Below the pieces are notes generated by a model. The model searched no databases, had not been told where the DNA came from, and was given only the letters and a program-made list of their open reading frames with translations. From contig SNVD02014965.1 of NCBI GenBank assembly GCA_013180625.2, positions 186,001 through 250,000 on the forward strand: DNA of 64,000 nucleotides, in the 5' to 3' direction. The DNA is from Boswellia sacra (lineage: Eukaryota; Streptophyta; Magnoliopsida; Sapindales; Burseraceae). A program made the translations under genes and the position numbers. This document shows, piece after piece, positions 23,616 through 35,115 of this stretch (its first letter is position 1; the number at the start of each line of letters is the position of its first letter).

Positions 23616-24397
23616 AGGATATATATAGAAGCACTTATTATAATTAAATTATCAAAATAAAGTTTTTTATAAAGAAAGAATAATGTAAAATTTTTAAAAT
23701 TAAATAAAGGTATCTACATTTCAAAGTTTTAAAAAGCTCAAAAAGAGTTTTTCCTAAAGTCTTAATTTTGGACTTGTCGCAGAAGATATAGAATAGTTTT
23801 TTTAGTCCTTTATGAGCTCTTATTAGGTGGCAACTAAAAGACATAAAATAAAATTAAAAAAGTTTTTAATATAAAAAAAGATCTTTTGACCAATAGAGAA
23901 GCCCAAAGAAACACAATCTAAGACTCGTAATTCTATATCCAAGCACCACAAAAACTATAATGAAGAAAATAATCATCTCATTATAATCTACGAGCTTATC
24001 GATGAGTACGGGCAAAGATGTGCTTTGAGTTTGTTTCATGATAAAACATTAACAAATTTATCATTTGACGATTTTCAAACGCCCAAGACTGGTACCCTTT
24101 TTGGTCCTTACGGAGGCATATTTTGTTTATTCAAGAACAATTGAGTAACTCTTTGGAACCCAGCTTCTAGAGAATACAAAAATCTTCCAAAATGTATTAT
24201 TGTCCTCCCACCTCATAAATCGTTGGAATATATTAAAACTATATTTGGATTAGATCCAATAAGTCATGACTAAAAGTTAGTTCTTACACGCACCTTTTGG
24301 GATGATGAGTGGCTTCGATTATTTGATTTAAGTGTCGCTGTGTACTACACCTTGAGTAATGACACTTGGAGATTTTCAAAAGAAAATGAGTGTAGGT

Positions 24398-24895
24398 ATA
24401 CAGATATTGATTAACTAGTGAAGAATTTTCTTCAGCATTTAGCTTATATTCAGCCATTATTAGGGAAGTTAATTGTGAAAGCAATTGGATGCACGTAGTC
24501 TTGGCAAATATAATTGAGATGTATAAACGAACTTATTCTAATAACAATACAATAAAAACCTTGTTAAATAAATATTCAATATATTAGTAACCTCACTTAA
24601 ATAATAAAATCTTTTGATTCTGACTTTGGCCTATGTTCTAAATTAATAACCTCACTAAATACATAAGATAATAATTTTTTTTTAAATCCTTTAAGCCCAA
24701 CAAAAATATAAATTAACAATTAATCAAAATATGTAAAATAAAACAAATAAAAAATTACGCTGTTTTATTGACAACTTCTTTTCTTTTTTTCATTTAAAAC
24801 TCTTTTCCAACATATGCATCTAAAGTTGTTTGTTTTTTCTTTGTATATATCTATACTGAAATCATCCTTATCCTTAAAATCCTACAAAGCATACA
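24398..24895. other. Junction and intergenic DNA before the CACTA element
   Basis: The first 50 or so bases match the 3' flank of gene D at about 34.90-34.95 kb (CAGATATTGATTAAC, then GAAGAATTTTCTTCAGC). The rest is AT-rich with no recognisable gene. Confidence 0.55.
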
Positions 24896-24929
24896 CACTA
24901 CACGGGAGGGGGGCATATAATGCGCCCTT

Positions 24930-25015
24930 CTGCGGCGGTTTTTAAAAACCGCCGCAGACGTGTTTTGGAAACATGGTTCTACGGCGGTTTGTAAAACCGC
25001 CGTAGAAAGATTTTA
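24930..25015. repeat. Left subterminal inverted repeats of CACTA element
   Basis: Two adjacent palindromes: one about 30 bp, perfect, centred on GGCGGTTTTTAAAAACCGCC near 24953; one with a mismatch at its centre near 24999, with arms TTCTACGGCGGTTT and AAACCGCCGTAGAA. Confidence 0.85.
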
Positions 25016-25019
25016 AAAT

Positions 25020-25640
25020 TTCCCAAATTAAACCCTAAATCCCCCCCCCACCCCGGGTTCGTTCCCCCCCTCCCCCCCCCCCCCCCCCCCCACCCCCCCC
25101 CCCCCCCCATTCGCGTGTCTCTCTTCAGCGAAATCGACGCCCTCCCCCTGCCGCTGCTGTTCCGGCGATTTCCCCCGCTTGTAACCGCCGTAGAACCTGC
25201 GATTTCCTCTCGGTCTGCACCGCGCCTGGGTCTCCCGTTGCGATTTTCTCTGCCGCTGTCTTCCTCCGCGCATTTGCCCCGCCTGTAAGCGATTTCGCCG
25301 TGATTTCCTCTCGATCTCCTCCCCCGTGTCTCGGTCTCCCTGTGCGAGTTTGTGTAGACCAAAATCGGCCCCCCACCCTGCCGCTGCTGCCTCCATTTCT
25401 CCTGCAGCTGGGAACGAAGCCGTCGTCGGTTCTGTGTGATAAAGCCGGTTTTCCATCTCAATCTCCATCCGTCTCTCTCTCTATCACCAAATTCACCATT
25501 TGTCGTCGCTTCTGTGTGGCAGATCCCCCTTCGCGTGACAGAGCGCCGGTGATAGGTAATGTGTTGTTTGGTATTGGAATTTTTGATTTGCTGAGCGATT
25601 TCTGGTGTGTTGTGCTGTAAGTTGTTGGTTGATTTTTGTG
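25020..25640. other. GC-rich internal segment of CACTA element
   Basis: A long C-run (about 25040-25108) is followed by roughly 500 bp of GC-rich, pyrimidine-rich sequence unlike the AT-rich rest. Open frames exist on both strands (a Gly/Arg-rich one on minus, a Ser/Pro-rich one on plus), but none has a recognisable domain. It could be captured 5' exon sequence or the element's own promoter and leader. It also contains a CCGCCGTAGAA motif like the subterminal repeats. Confidence 0.5.
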
Positions 25641-26420
25641 GTATTTTTGCCGATTGGAGATTGATTCTTTGGACTGTGGGTGTGGATTGGTTGTAGTGAT
25701 GATTTTCAGCCGCATACGGCTATGTTAATGTCCGATTGGGTGTGGATTGGTTGTGCAATTGGGTGTGGAGTGGTTTGTAGTGATGAATTGGAGGAAGTCA
25801 GATAATAGTAAGGAGATGTTTGTAGTGATGTATTCATTTCTTTTCTCAAACGTTTTTGTTTGGAATTTGTTTTTGTTTTGAATGAAATTGGAAATGAATG
25901 AACAGTTTAAACTACTACCATTTAGATTCTGTTCAACTTTTGTATGTGTGTGTTTTTTCTCCATTTTTATTGAAATTGGAAATGAATGAACAGTTTCCAT
26001 TTGAACTATTTTTATGTTGGATAATTTGATACAAGAGTTTAAATATAGATAATTTCCAACAGCATGTGAATTTTTGATGTAATTTTTGTTCTTATTGTTA
26101 TTTTTAATTGTTGATACTAGATAGGACTACACACTGATACCAAAGCTTACATAAAAATTTTGACTAAACTGCACTATTGTGTTACCTTATTAGTTTACGG
26201 CTTGATATACTTGTTCATAAATGTTTTCATGCTTGTTACAATCCTTTATGGCCTGCATATGTTAGATTCTAGGTGAAAAAAGTACAAAATTACATGCACT
26301 CACATCCATAATTTAAACTGGAGATTGTAGCAACTCATGGTAAATTAAAGCTTTTATTTTTTCCTGTAAATAGAAAAAAAAATACAGTTTGTGAGGTTTT
26401 CTTTAACAAGTTATTGTGCT

Positions 26421-26422
26421 TT

Positions 26423-26456
<34 letters not shown>
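26421..26456. repeat. TG microsatellite
   Basis: An uninterrupted TG run inside the CACTA element, followed by GCATGCATAT. Confidence 0.85.
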
Positions 26457-26457
<1 letters not shown>

Positions 26458-27460
26458 ATGCATATATAATTTAACTTAAATACTGAATCAATGAAATATA
26501 AATCCTTGAAAAGTTATTGAATGCTGTAAAGTTTCACACCGCGTGTTCAAAAGAATATATAATTTTTTTTTCCATCCAAACTAGGCTGATAATCATTTTT
26601 AACTTTCCAAGACTGATGCTATTTGAACTCCACCTCCAAACTAATTAGCCTCCATCCATCAATTTGACAAGGACAAAATTGTACTGTCATGCAAAACCTA
26701 TTACTCATGTCATCTTCCTCTTGTCATACACATTCCTTCAACTTTTATCATACGTTAATTTGACAACGGCCTTAGAATAAAATAATGCTACAGACATAAT
26801 CCAATGAAAATAATTATAAATAAATTATTTGTATTTTAAATACTTAAAAAAATTCTGTTATTTTTATTTCTCTGAAAATTCTGTTTGCTTTGTTTTCAAT
26901 ATTATTTGAGAAAAACAAACTTATTTTCTTTACAATGAAAACGTTATAATAATTAATGATAAAGTGGTCTTTGGATGGACAACAATAATATGATCCTCAA
27001 TCTTTAAGTGTGGTATTAAACTTACCTCTTTTCCTGTACTAAGTGCTCATTTCTGCACTAACCCTAACGCCACACAACAAATAACATCTTTCATTCTCTG
27101 AACAAGCAAAGGTACTTCCATAGTCTTTCTGCTGACTTGTTTCCATTTTCTTTTATTTTAGGATCTTTGGGACTCATTGGCATTGGATACACTGCTTCAC
27201 GCATCTGGTATGCATTTCAAGGTTCACTGCATTTATACTGTAATTGTTATTAATTGGAGAAGTTGCTTTGCTTATTATTCTTTAGTCGTTAATAATTTTT
27301 TAGGTTGGTGGAACATGTACCATTTTATTGTTTGTGTTTGTGTTTTGATCCAAAATCAGCCCACTTACCCATGACTAAATTAGCCACAGCAGCTCACATT
27401 CCCATGAACAAAACCGGTCCAGCTCACTTGACCGAAAACAGAATTAGAGAAAAAAAACCC

Positions 27461-28242
27461 AAGCAAGCCACTACACCTATATTAACTAAAGTAGCCCAGA
27501 CCAAGCAAAGGAAACAAGAAAAAAAAAACCAACCCAATATACAAAGAAGTATCAAACCAGCCCACATTAAGAAAAGAAATTAGAGCAAACCAGCCTATTA
27601 ATGTCCAAAAAAAGAAAAGAATAGAGAACCAGTCTGCTACACTAAGAAGAACCAAACCATCCCACACTAAGAAAAGAACTTAAAGCAAACCAGCCCACTA
27701 ATGCCCAAAAAAACAAAAGAATAGAGAATTAGCCCGCTACACAAAGAAGAATCAAACAATCCCACACTAAGAAAAGAAATTAAGGCAAACCAGCCCACTA
27801 ATGCCCACAAAAAGAAAAGAATAGAGAACCAGCCGCTACACAAAGAATTACCAAACCAGCCCACAGTAAGAAAAGAAATTAAAGCAAACCAGCCCACTAA
27901 TGCCCAAAAAAAAGAAAAGAATAGAGAACCAGCCCACTAAACAAAGAAGTACGCAACCAGTCCACACTAAGAAAAGAAATTAAAGCAACCAGCCCACTAA
28001 TGCCCACAAAAAAGAAAAGAATAGAGAACCAGCCCGCTAAACAAAGAAGTACGCAACCAGTCCACACTAAGAAAAGAAATTACAGCAATCAGCCCACTAA
28101 TGCCCACAAAAAAGAAAAGAATAGAGAACCAGCCCACACTAAGAAAAGAAATTAACGCAAACCAACCCTCTAATGCTCAAAAAAAGAAAAGAAAAGATAA
28201 CCAGCCCGCTAAATAAAGAAGTACCTAACCAGCCCACACTGT
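27461..28242. repeat. Tandem array, about 100-bp unit, inside CACTA element
   Basis: The phrase CCCACACTAAGAAAAGAA or a close variant recurs at about 27561, 27661, 27761, 27860, 27961, 28061 and 28133, mostly 99-101 bp apart; one unit is shortened to 72 bp. Each unit also carries CCAGCCCACTAATGCCCA and AAAGAATAGAGAACCAGCCC. Between six and seven copies are present. The short minus-strand frames over it are repeats of one another. Confidence 0.88.
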
Positions 28243-28989
28243 TCTCCTGTCCTTCAACATGGATTATAGTTGTCATATTCATTTGTTACTTACGCATGTA
28301 AGCTTAGACCCCGTTCAAGAATTATTATTCGACATATATCTTCTTTTCATTTTCATCGATAGATGACAATGAAGATTGTATGTCTTGTAATGATTCTTGA
28401 ATTGTCCGAACTTTTTTTTTTAACTTATCTTTCAAGTTGAAAATGTAGTTTCAGTTGACTCATATTTTTAACTTTTGTTTCATATATTTTTTTTATAAAT
28501 AGGTCCCAGATGCTTCAAGTGGACATCATACTCATTTCCAGTATGATAGTCATGGAACAAACGATCTTGATTCAAACCACGGGAACGAATAGGTACATAA
28601 ATAAAAATATACAATTTGTATTAAGATTCATAATGTTACTTAAAGATTATAATCTTGGTTACAAATTATTCTTGCAGGTTGTTTGTCAAGTTTTACAGCT
28701 TACTTCTCAGATGTTGAGTTATGTCGAGGTTGTTGATGTATATAATTGAGTTGTTTGACATTATATTTTATTATATAATGATGGACTGTATGGATGATGA
28801 TTGAGTTATGTTTGGTTTTCTTAAATTGTGATTAATCATTTTATGTGACAAAAATTGATATTTGATTTGAGATTGTTATATTGATGGAATGATGGAAGAT
28901 ACTTATCACAATATATATTTGTTTTGAGACAGGTTGTTGAATCTGGAAACAGGAAATAACATAAAAATAGAATCGGTTTTTTTTTTCAA

Positions 28990-29485
28990 AAATGACCTTT
29001 TACGGCGGTTTAGACGTCCGCCGTAAAAACCAAATGTTTAAAACTACATCATTTTATAAAAGTATTTTACAGCGGTTTATTGCACATTTACGGCGGTTCA
29101 AGAACCGCCGTAAATACACCCAATCAAAACGACGTCGTTTTACGTGAAGATTTTACGGCGGTTTAATGTTCGACGTAAAAAACGATCAAAACGGCGTCGT
29201 TTTACTTGCTACTTTTTACGGCGGTTACTATTTATTTACGGCGGTTTCAAGTTCGACGCAAATTTACGGCGGTTATAAAACCGCCGTAAAAGGTCCTCTT
29301 ACACACACATGGCACTTCGTCGTGCATTTTTACGTCGCACACGAAAATCGCCGTAAAAAAACTTTTGCGACGGGCCAAAACCGCCGTAAAATCTTTTACT
29401 GCGGTTGTTTCTACAGCGGGCTTGAACCGCCGTAGAACCGCCGTAAAAATGTTTTTACGGCGGTTTTGGCCCGCCGCAAAAGGTT
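28990..29485. repeat. Right subterminal repeats of CACTA element
   Basis: At least a dozen copies of TACGGCGGTT or its inverse AACCGCCGTA lie in both orientations, some paired head-to-head as potential hairpins. Apparent reading frames such as 29166-29435 are artefacts of these repeats. Confidence 0.88.
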
Positions 29486-29503
29486 TTGAATGTTGTAGTG
29501 ACA

Positions 29504-29922
29504 CTACTTTTACTATATGTGTATATATATATATGTGTGCGCGCGCGCACGTGTGTTCATGTTAAAACAAATACTTAATTGTGATTGCTATTACTTGAAA
29601 TGCCTTTTGAGAAACAATATGTAAAATGTAACAGTTATCTGGATCATAATCATGAATCATCATCGATGTATATAATTACTATTACTTGAAATGCCTCTTT
29701 TGGAAAAACAATTGATAAAAGGCAAACTATTATCTAGATCATAATGATCATCAGCATATGCGTTGATTGCACCTTGAGTACTTTCCACATCAATAGACAA
29801 TGCTATTACTGTAGAATAAAACATAAAAGTCTTCTTAAATTAATAAATTTTTTATTTATGATAAATAAATAATCTCTTTAAAATAATATATATTTTTTAA
29901 TCCCAACTGTATTTATCTACAA
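29504..29922. other. Noncoding DNA with TA/GC microsatellite and partial duplication
   Basis: A TATATA-TGTGTGCGCGCGCGC run sits at 29521-29550. ATTACTTGAAATGCC, with following ATCTGGATCATAA or ATCTAGATCATAA, occurs twice about 95 bases apart (29590 and 29686). No gene is seen. Confidence 0.55.
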
Positions 29923-30622
29923 GGGCGCATTTGAGAGTGGGCCAGGGATGAGTTTAGTCTAATCCCATGTTTGGTATAGAAGCGAGACTGCACTAATAAT
30001 CCAAGTCAGTCCCACCTCCCTTCCCAGCAGTGCCAATTTAGTGGGAATATTGGTCCCAAGCTAGGACAAAATTTTTTAATTTTTAATTAAAATTAAAATT
30101 AAATAAAATAATAAATATTATAATAATTTTTAATTATATTTAAATATTTAATAAAATCAATTTTGATTGTTTACCCATAAAAATAATGAAATAATAATAC
30201 AACATGAATATAAAAATAACGATTAAATTAATAATATAAAAATAAATATCATCTAATAATACTTAAACTAATTATTATATTTAAATTTATATAAAATTAA
30301 TTTTAATATAAATATAAGTTATATTATTATTTATATAGAAATATCAACAAATATTTAATATTTAATTTTTATTCAAGATCAATTTGAAAACAAAATTAAG
30401 TTAATTTATTTTTTAAAATTGTTTTCTTAAAAATCATCATCTATGTTAATAGTTAAATCACATATTATACCAAACATTACACAATATTATTTAGTCCAAT
30501 CCTATATTATATCAAATATAAGATAATATTATATAGTCTAATCCAGTCTAATTCCAATCTCAATCTCAATCTCAATCTCACTCCAATTTTATCCAATCTA
30601 GTCCCGACTCCCAAACGCACCC
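29923..30622. mobile_element. PIF/Harbinger-like MITE
   Basis: The terminal inverted repeats are imperfect: GGGCGCATTTGAGAGTGGG on the left and, reversed, GGGTGCGTTTGGGAGTCGGG on the right. The 700-bp interior is extremely AT-rich and noncoding. GGGTGCGTTTGG-type ends are common in Tourist/Harbinger MITEs. I could not define the target duplication. Confidence 0.6.
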
Positions 30623-30666
30623 AGAGGTTTTATTGTATCCAGAAACTAAAAGCATCTTTGTGCTAA

Positions 30667-31500
30667 ACAAAAACTATTTGGCAAAACACACAACACCCCA
30701 ACATTTTCAAAAATATTCACTCGATCCTCGACCGTTAATCCCACCATGTTAAAGTTAACATACTGAGAGTATTATAGTCATTTGATAAAACATTTTAAAT
30801 TAAGTTAATTTTTTTTTACCCATCTTCTTCCTTTACATATATCCCAAATGAACTACCTAAAAATTCAAATACAAATCAAATACATATCCTAATAAAATTT
30901 CCTTGAATCCTTTTCAAAATCAAATATCTTAAAAAGTCCAAATTCAAATTAAACACTCTCAAAAACAAGTCCAAATGAAACACCTCGACAATGTGTAATA
31001 AAAACATAGCCACCATTCAAATCTTTTCGGATTCAATCTCATCGACTTCAAAGTCTTCAACATTACAAAGGATTTTTCTGCACTCCCTGAATCTCTCCCT
31101 TCCGCTTTATCTCGCTCAAATTCCTCCAAGAGCATTGACAGCCACATGCACAACGTAGGGCTAAGTGCCATCCCAACAATCAAATGCCCAATTATTTTCT
31201 TCTTGGTGTTTGTTTTGGTTGGGTGATTGAATTTTATTGAATGAAATTGCGAATTAAGGCTTATGCGTTTGAGATAATTGTAATTTTTCTAATTTTTTCC
31301 GGGTTTGAGATTTTAGTTTGAACGCTGAGAAAAGGGAAGAAAATTGTTTGATTTTGAGGGTATAAAAGACATTTCTTCCTTTGGTGTTAAGATAAATGGA
31401 AGCTTAGAAACAGCTAGGGGTCCAGGGAAAATTTTTGAAAATCTTGGGGGTTCCATGAGTTTTGGAAAATAATAGGGGTAATACGGCAAAAAAAGTTGTA
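30667..31500. mobile_element. Probable Mutator-like element with imperfect long TIRs
   Basis: The left end (about 30667-30770) and right end (31383-31500) are imperfect inverse copies, best around CCCCAACATTTTCAAAAAT against CCCCCAAGATTTTCAAAAAT. The interior has a minus-strand frame (31183-30959) with ordinary codon content (AEGRDSGSAEKSFVMLKTLK) that may be a captured host gene fragment. Exact ends and target duplication were not resolved. Confidence 0.45.
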
Positions 31501-33397
31501 GCTTCAAGAAAACCAAATGAAATGATGGGCCCCACCAGCTACGCGGTTAGAGGATTGTATTATCCGGTGGAATCACTATCAATGATGATCGAGTAGGTTA
31601 AAGACCCAGATCACAGTATCTCGCTTATCTAAAAGCAAGCTATATCCAATCTACGTGAACTCAAACAAGATGAAATCATTATGCAGGCAGCCAAAAATAC
31701 TCTCAAACCAGCGTCCTTTCATCGCTTTTACCGGGTCAAGCAACACAAATTCACAATACAGACAGCAACAGTAGGTTTTAGATATAACAGCACTAGCAAG
31801 ATCAAAACATAAAATAGAAACAGAATCAAAATTAAAACTTGAGAGATAAATTCAACGATTTGAACTAAGAAAGCGCTAATTTTAGTTAAGTAGTATCTAA
31901 TCAAATGAAAATGATCATTACTATCTTTAAGCAGACCCCAAACTTGGAAGTGTAGGACAAAATTAAGGTTGATAACTTACAAATAATAAATCAAGAAAAC
32001 AGTACATGTGTTGCATCAAGTGAGAACATAGCAGAACACAACAAAACGGAAATGACACACCAAAGTGAGTTTAGGAAGAACTGGGAAGGCAAGAAGGAGC
32101 CTTCTGATTTGGGGAAAGAAGAGGACTTGGATGGACTTGACCACAGCTGATAACGTGTACGCGGCGGTCGAAATGAAAAAGTGGAGAACAAGTAAATTGG
32201 AAGTGAGAGAAGAGCTGCCGTTCTCTCTCTAGCTCTCATTAATGAGGAGGCGTTAGCCACTAGCTGGCGTCCGCAGACTGTCACGCAGTTTTTTAATTGG
32301 TTGCAACATCATTATAATTTAAACTGATATAATTAATTTTGAATTTTTTTAATCAAATCACAATATATTAATAATTAAATTATGGTACATTAGTTAATTT
32401 ATAATTATAAAAATAGTATTACATAACAAGTTTTATAACTCATTACCTTAAATTCTTTTCAAAACATCTATGTATCAACTTTTATATTTCATATGTTATC
32501 AATTTTTTAATTTTATTTTATTCATGTGTTATCTTTTCGTATGATCTAAAATTATAAATTTAATGTAGGATTAATATAAATATAACCTAAGGAATGTAAA
32601 TTAATATGATTTTCTAGAACATAACATAACAATTGTAAAGCTAATATACAAGTTGTTAACATAATATAAATATAGTGCATCAATATTAAATTTATAAATT
32701 AGAATATAAAATCATAAATTTAATTTAGAATGTATACTTTTCCAAAATAAGAATAACCATACAAAAAAATTATAAATTCATATTTAAACTTTCTAATTGA
32801 CACAATTAGTATAATTGCATGATGATTTAAATTTTATTGACTATATATTCTTTTTTTTTTAAATCAACAATAGAAAATTAAGCTAAATTGTCAAAACATA
32901 AGAGTTGCTGACAATTACAAGTAGTGAATGACGATCTAACTAGATGCATGTAACTATCAAAATCTTTTGTTGAATGATTTAGATTTTGGTTTAAATCAAT
33001 AATCAATTACTTAAAGATATAAGTCATAATAAGTTTATTAAATATCTTATATTGAATATAAGTTATGGTTTGGATAATAGTTTATCAGATTCAAAGTATA
33101 TCTAAGGACTAATACTATAAAATATGTACATGACTCATACCATATAATATCTTAATGATTAATATCATTTTCTTTTTTTTAATTAAATTTATATGAAAAT
33201 TTGAATATGTCTTATTTTTCAAAAAAAGTTAATATATGTAGGTATATAAATCTTATAATTAATGAAATCTTCTATTAATCGCTTCATCCACAAATTCTGA
33301 TTTTTTTTTAATATTCTACTATTACATTATTTTGCTTTTTATTATTTAAAAAATTATTAAGTAGTAAATTTAATAATATTCGAATATAATTTTTTTT
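31501..33397. other. Intergenic; GC-richer segment then AT-rich DNA
   Basis: The stretch 31510-32290 is less AT-rich and, read on minus, looks like promoter plus 5' leader (CT-rich run near 32222-32236), but no family could be named for its 97-residue frame at 32284-31991. From 32290 on the DNA is AT-rich noncoding; from roughly 32.9 kb it resembles, inverted, the sequence at 51.9-52.1 kb upstream of gene F. Confidence 0.45.
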
Positions 33398-33540
33398 TAA
33401 TTTTTTCTTTAAAGAGTAAGGGGGTGCGCCAAGACCCAAATCATCATTTTTAAACCCCTACCCACTCCCAAGACTCAAACTTGGCACCAACGGTGCATGA
33501 GTAGATGAAGTATTGAAACTATTAGGCTAAACCCTTAGGA
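33398..33540 (-). repeat. Probable tRNA-derived SINE remnant
   Basis: On minus, GGGTTTAGCCTAATAGTTTC resembles an A box, and CCAAGTTTGAGTCTTGG about 45 bases later resembles a B box (GTTCGAGTC). An A-rich 3' tail follows (AAAGAAAAAATTAAAAAAAAA at about 33393-33413). The layout fits a plant SINE. Target duplications were not identified. Confidence 0.45.
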
Positions 33541-33849
33541 GCATATTCAAATATAATTGATTTATCTATAACTTATAACAAATAAAAGTCAATTTCATAA
33601 TGAGTTATATAAAGTTAACCACTCACTATTAATAAAATTCACATAACAAAAGATTTACAAAAGCTCAGAGGAGTACAGGGTTCTAATTCAGTTACTAATG
33701 TTTATACAAAATTAAGGGTGAAGATTTTACTTTTTGATCTAAGGACAATTAAAATTCTCTTTATTAAAGTTGGGATGTTTTTTTTTTTTCAGCACCATAA
33801 AATTATCCTCAGTTATTTACTAGAGAGAGACAATTACTTTCAAGATCAG

Positions 33850-34061
33850 TTCAGAAAAACAAACTAACCACATTTCTTGTAGTCAGTTCAATATGGTCAC
33901 AAAACTATGAGTAATCCATAATTGTTCTTTCATTCTTTCTAATTTTTCTAATTCTGTGAGAGCTACTTTCTTGATAATAATAATCGTCGTTAAAGTGGAC
34001 CTTGATTGTTCTTAAATGTTAGCATCACTGCAACTATCCATTAAATCACAAGCAAGATATG
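33850..34061 (+). promoter_or_regulatory. Orphan F-box 5' block and exon 1 without a gene body
   Basis: It contains ACCACATTTCTTGTAGTC, then GGTCACAAAACTATGAG, then CTATCCATTAAATCACAAG and ATG at 34059-34061 followed by GTATGATTC: the exon-1/donor block of the F-box genes. An in-frame TAG lies upstream. No F-box exon follows; intron-like sequence runs to about 34620 and then gives way to the 3' flank of gene D. The block and its flanks match, inverted, the upstream region of gene F. Confidence 0.55.
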
Positions 34062-35115
34062 GTATGATTCTTTCTCTTTCTTTTACTTTTTTTTTTTAAT
34101 TCTTAACCAATAATCACAAGCAAACTTGTAACTTTTGATTTTTTATTTTGTTTCAACAAGAGAAATCACGTTATCAGAATTCCTAATCTACGCAAGTGCA
34201 TATCGTAAAGAATATTGTTCTCTGATAATAAAGTATTTTATGGCGTCAATTGATCTTGGCGACATGTTGGAACTCATACAAGAGATTTACTATAACATTT
34301 GTTTATCTAATGCCTTTAAATTAATCACACCAACTATCGTAGAGGGACCCCACATATTATATGATTTGTTAAAGATCTCGATTTGTTTTATAATTTGTTA
34401 TTCTTATAAAATAATATTAGGTTTTATTTGACTGTGTATTTTGTAGTGATACGCTTGTGGAATTGAATTTTTGCATTAAGCGTCGAGTTAAAGCATATAT
34501 TTAATCATAACCAAAGTAACACTTCAGAATTTATAATCAAGAAATGTTAAATCTGGATGGATAGCCACTAGGACGTATCTTCTTCTTCTTTCTTTTTAAT
34601 AAACATAGTTGTTGACATTGGGTCTGAACTAAAGGCTGTGACTTTGTCCCACATCTCCTGTGTAGTAGATTGGTGCAAGATCCTGAATATAAGCTGAATA
34701 CGTGCATCCAACTTTAGTAATGTGTGAAGGGATTATATAAGTCCAATTTGCTTAGAAATAATTATATTTGAACAAGTTGATTCCATTTAAAAACAAAAAC
34801 AAAGTGGGCACAATATTTAACAGGAAGAAGCATGACATATAAAGTTGGACTAACGAAATAACAAACTCTCGAAAAGGAGGGATGCCCAACTAGAGATGCA
34901 GATATTGATTAACAGGTGAAGAATTTTCTTCAGCATTTAGCTTCACTTCTTTTCTAATATAGGGGCATTATTGCCTCGCCACAGCAAGACCTTCTCTTCA
35001 TACTATGTTTTCCTATATAAATAACCCATTGCTGCTTCATTTAAAACACTACACGAGGTGTAAAAGATAATGACTAATATATAAGAAAGATTATATTCTT
35101 TGAGCAGAAGTGGCT
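34062..35115. other. Remnant intron sequence and 3' flank of gene D
   Basis: Up to about 34620 the sequence is homologous, inverted, to 50.75-51.31 kb in F's first intron. The 98-residue frame at 34135-34431 is part of this homology and not a gene. From about 34740 the sequence is the D 3' flank, which also resembles the 3' flanks of C and F. Confidence 0.5.

Larger units (their letters stand above)
18308..23917. mobile_element. Harbinger-like MITE, itself interrupted by Copia element
   Basis: The left part is 18308-18417 and the right part 23616-23917. The ends are imperfect inverted repeats: GGGGCCCAGTTATTTCGGTTTC on the left, ATTGTGTTTCTTTGGGCTTC when the right end is reversed. Three-base CTA duplications flank it at 18305-18307 and 23918-23920, and the gap matches an uninterrupted point in gene E. 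A 3-bp duplication and such TIRs fit PIF/Harbinger MITEs; the superfamily assignment is moderate. Confidence 0.6.
18176..24397 (+). pseudogene. F-box pseudogene G, split by nested transposons
   Basis: Two pieces of an E-like F-box gene remain, 18176-18307 and 23918-24397. The first reads SSPSKEVHGSILIPEDLIVE then hits TGA after a one-base deletion in the F-box. The second resumes at the position where E reads NFISKHHKNYN, continues through GGIFCLFKNN with an in-frame TGA, and has another stop where E reads NDYKLV. At about 24397, after the ENEC block, homology to E stops abruptly. The following bases instead match the 3' flank of D-type genes (compare 34.90 kb). The last 140 or so codons are therefore missing. 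A Harbinger-like MITE carrying a Copia element lies between the pieces. Confidence 0.88.
24896..29500. mobile_element. Non-autonomous CACTA (En/Spm) transposon
   Basis: The 4605-bp element starts CACTACA and ends TGTAGTG. Three-base duplications ACA flank it at 24893-24895 and 29501-29503, as expected for CACTA. Subterminal regions (24930-25015 and 28990-29485) are packed with ACGGCGGTTT and its inverse, several as palindromes; such arrays are where CACTA transposases bind. No transposase domain is visible, so it depends on an autonomous partner. The interior contains a poly(C) tract, a GC-rich segment, a TG microsatellite and a 100-bp tandem array. The element lies between pseudogene G and the 30-kb MITE cluster. 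Confidence 0.93.

Noticed and set aside
24979..25468. Gly/Arg-rich 160-aa and 146-aa minus-strand frames
   Set aside because: Both overlap in the GC-rich, poly(C)-bearing part of the CACTA element, with low-complexity content and no domain.
27461..28242. Regularly spaced repeats resembling a CRISPR array
   Set aside because: The units are contiguous 100-bp tandem repeats in a plant transposon without unique spacers.
29166..29565. Three overlapping frames with FTAV/KTAVK-like repeats
   Set aside because: Produced by the ACGGCGGTTT subterminal repeats of the CACTA element.
31991..32284. 97-aa minus-strand frame as a gene
   Set aside because: No recognisable domain, and the sequence looks more like leader or promoter sequence; left as unresolved.
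34135..34431. 98-aa frame similar to one at 50971-51159
   Set aside because: The similarity reflects duplicated F-box intron sequence; the frames are not preserved as proteins and sit in opposite orientation relative to their units.
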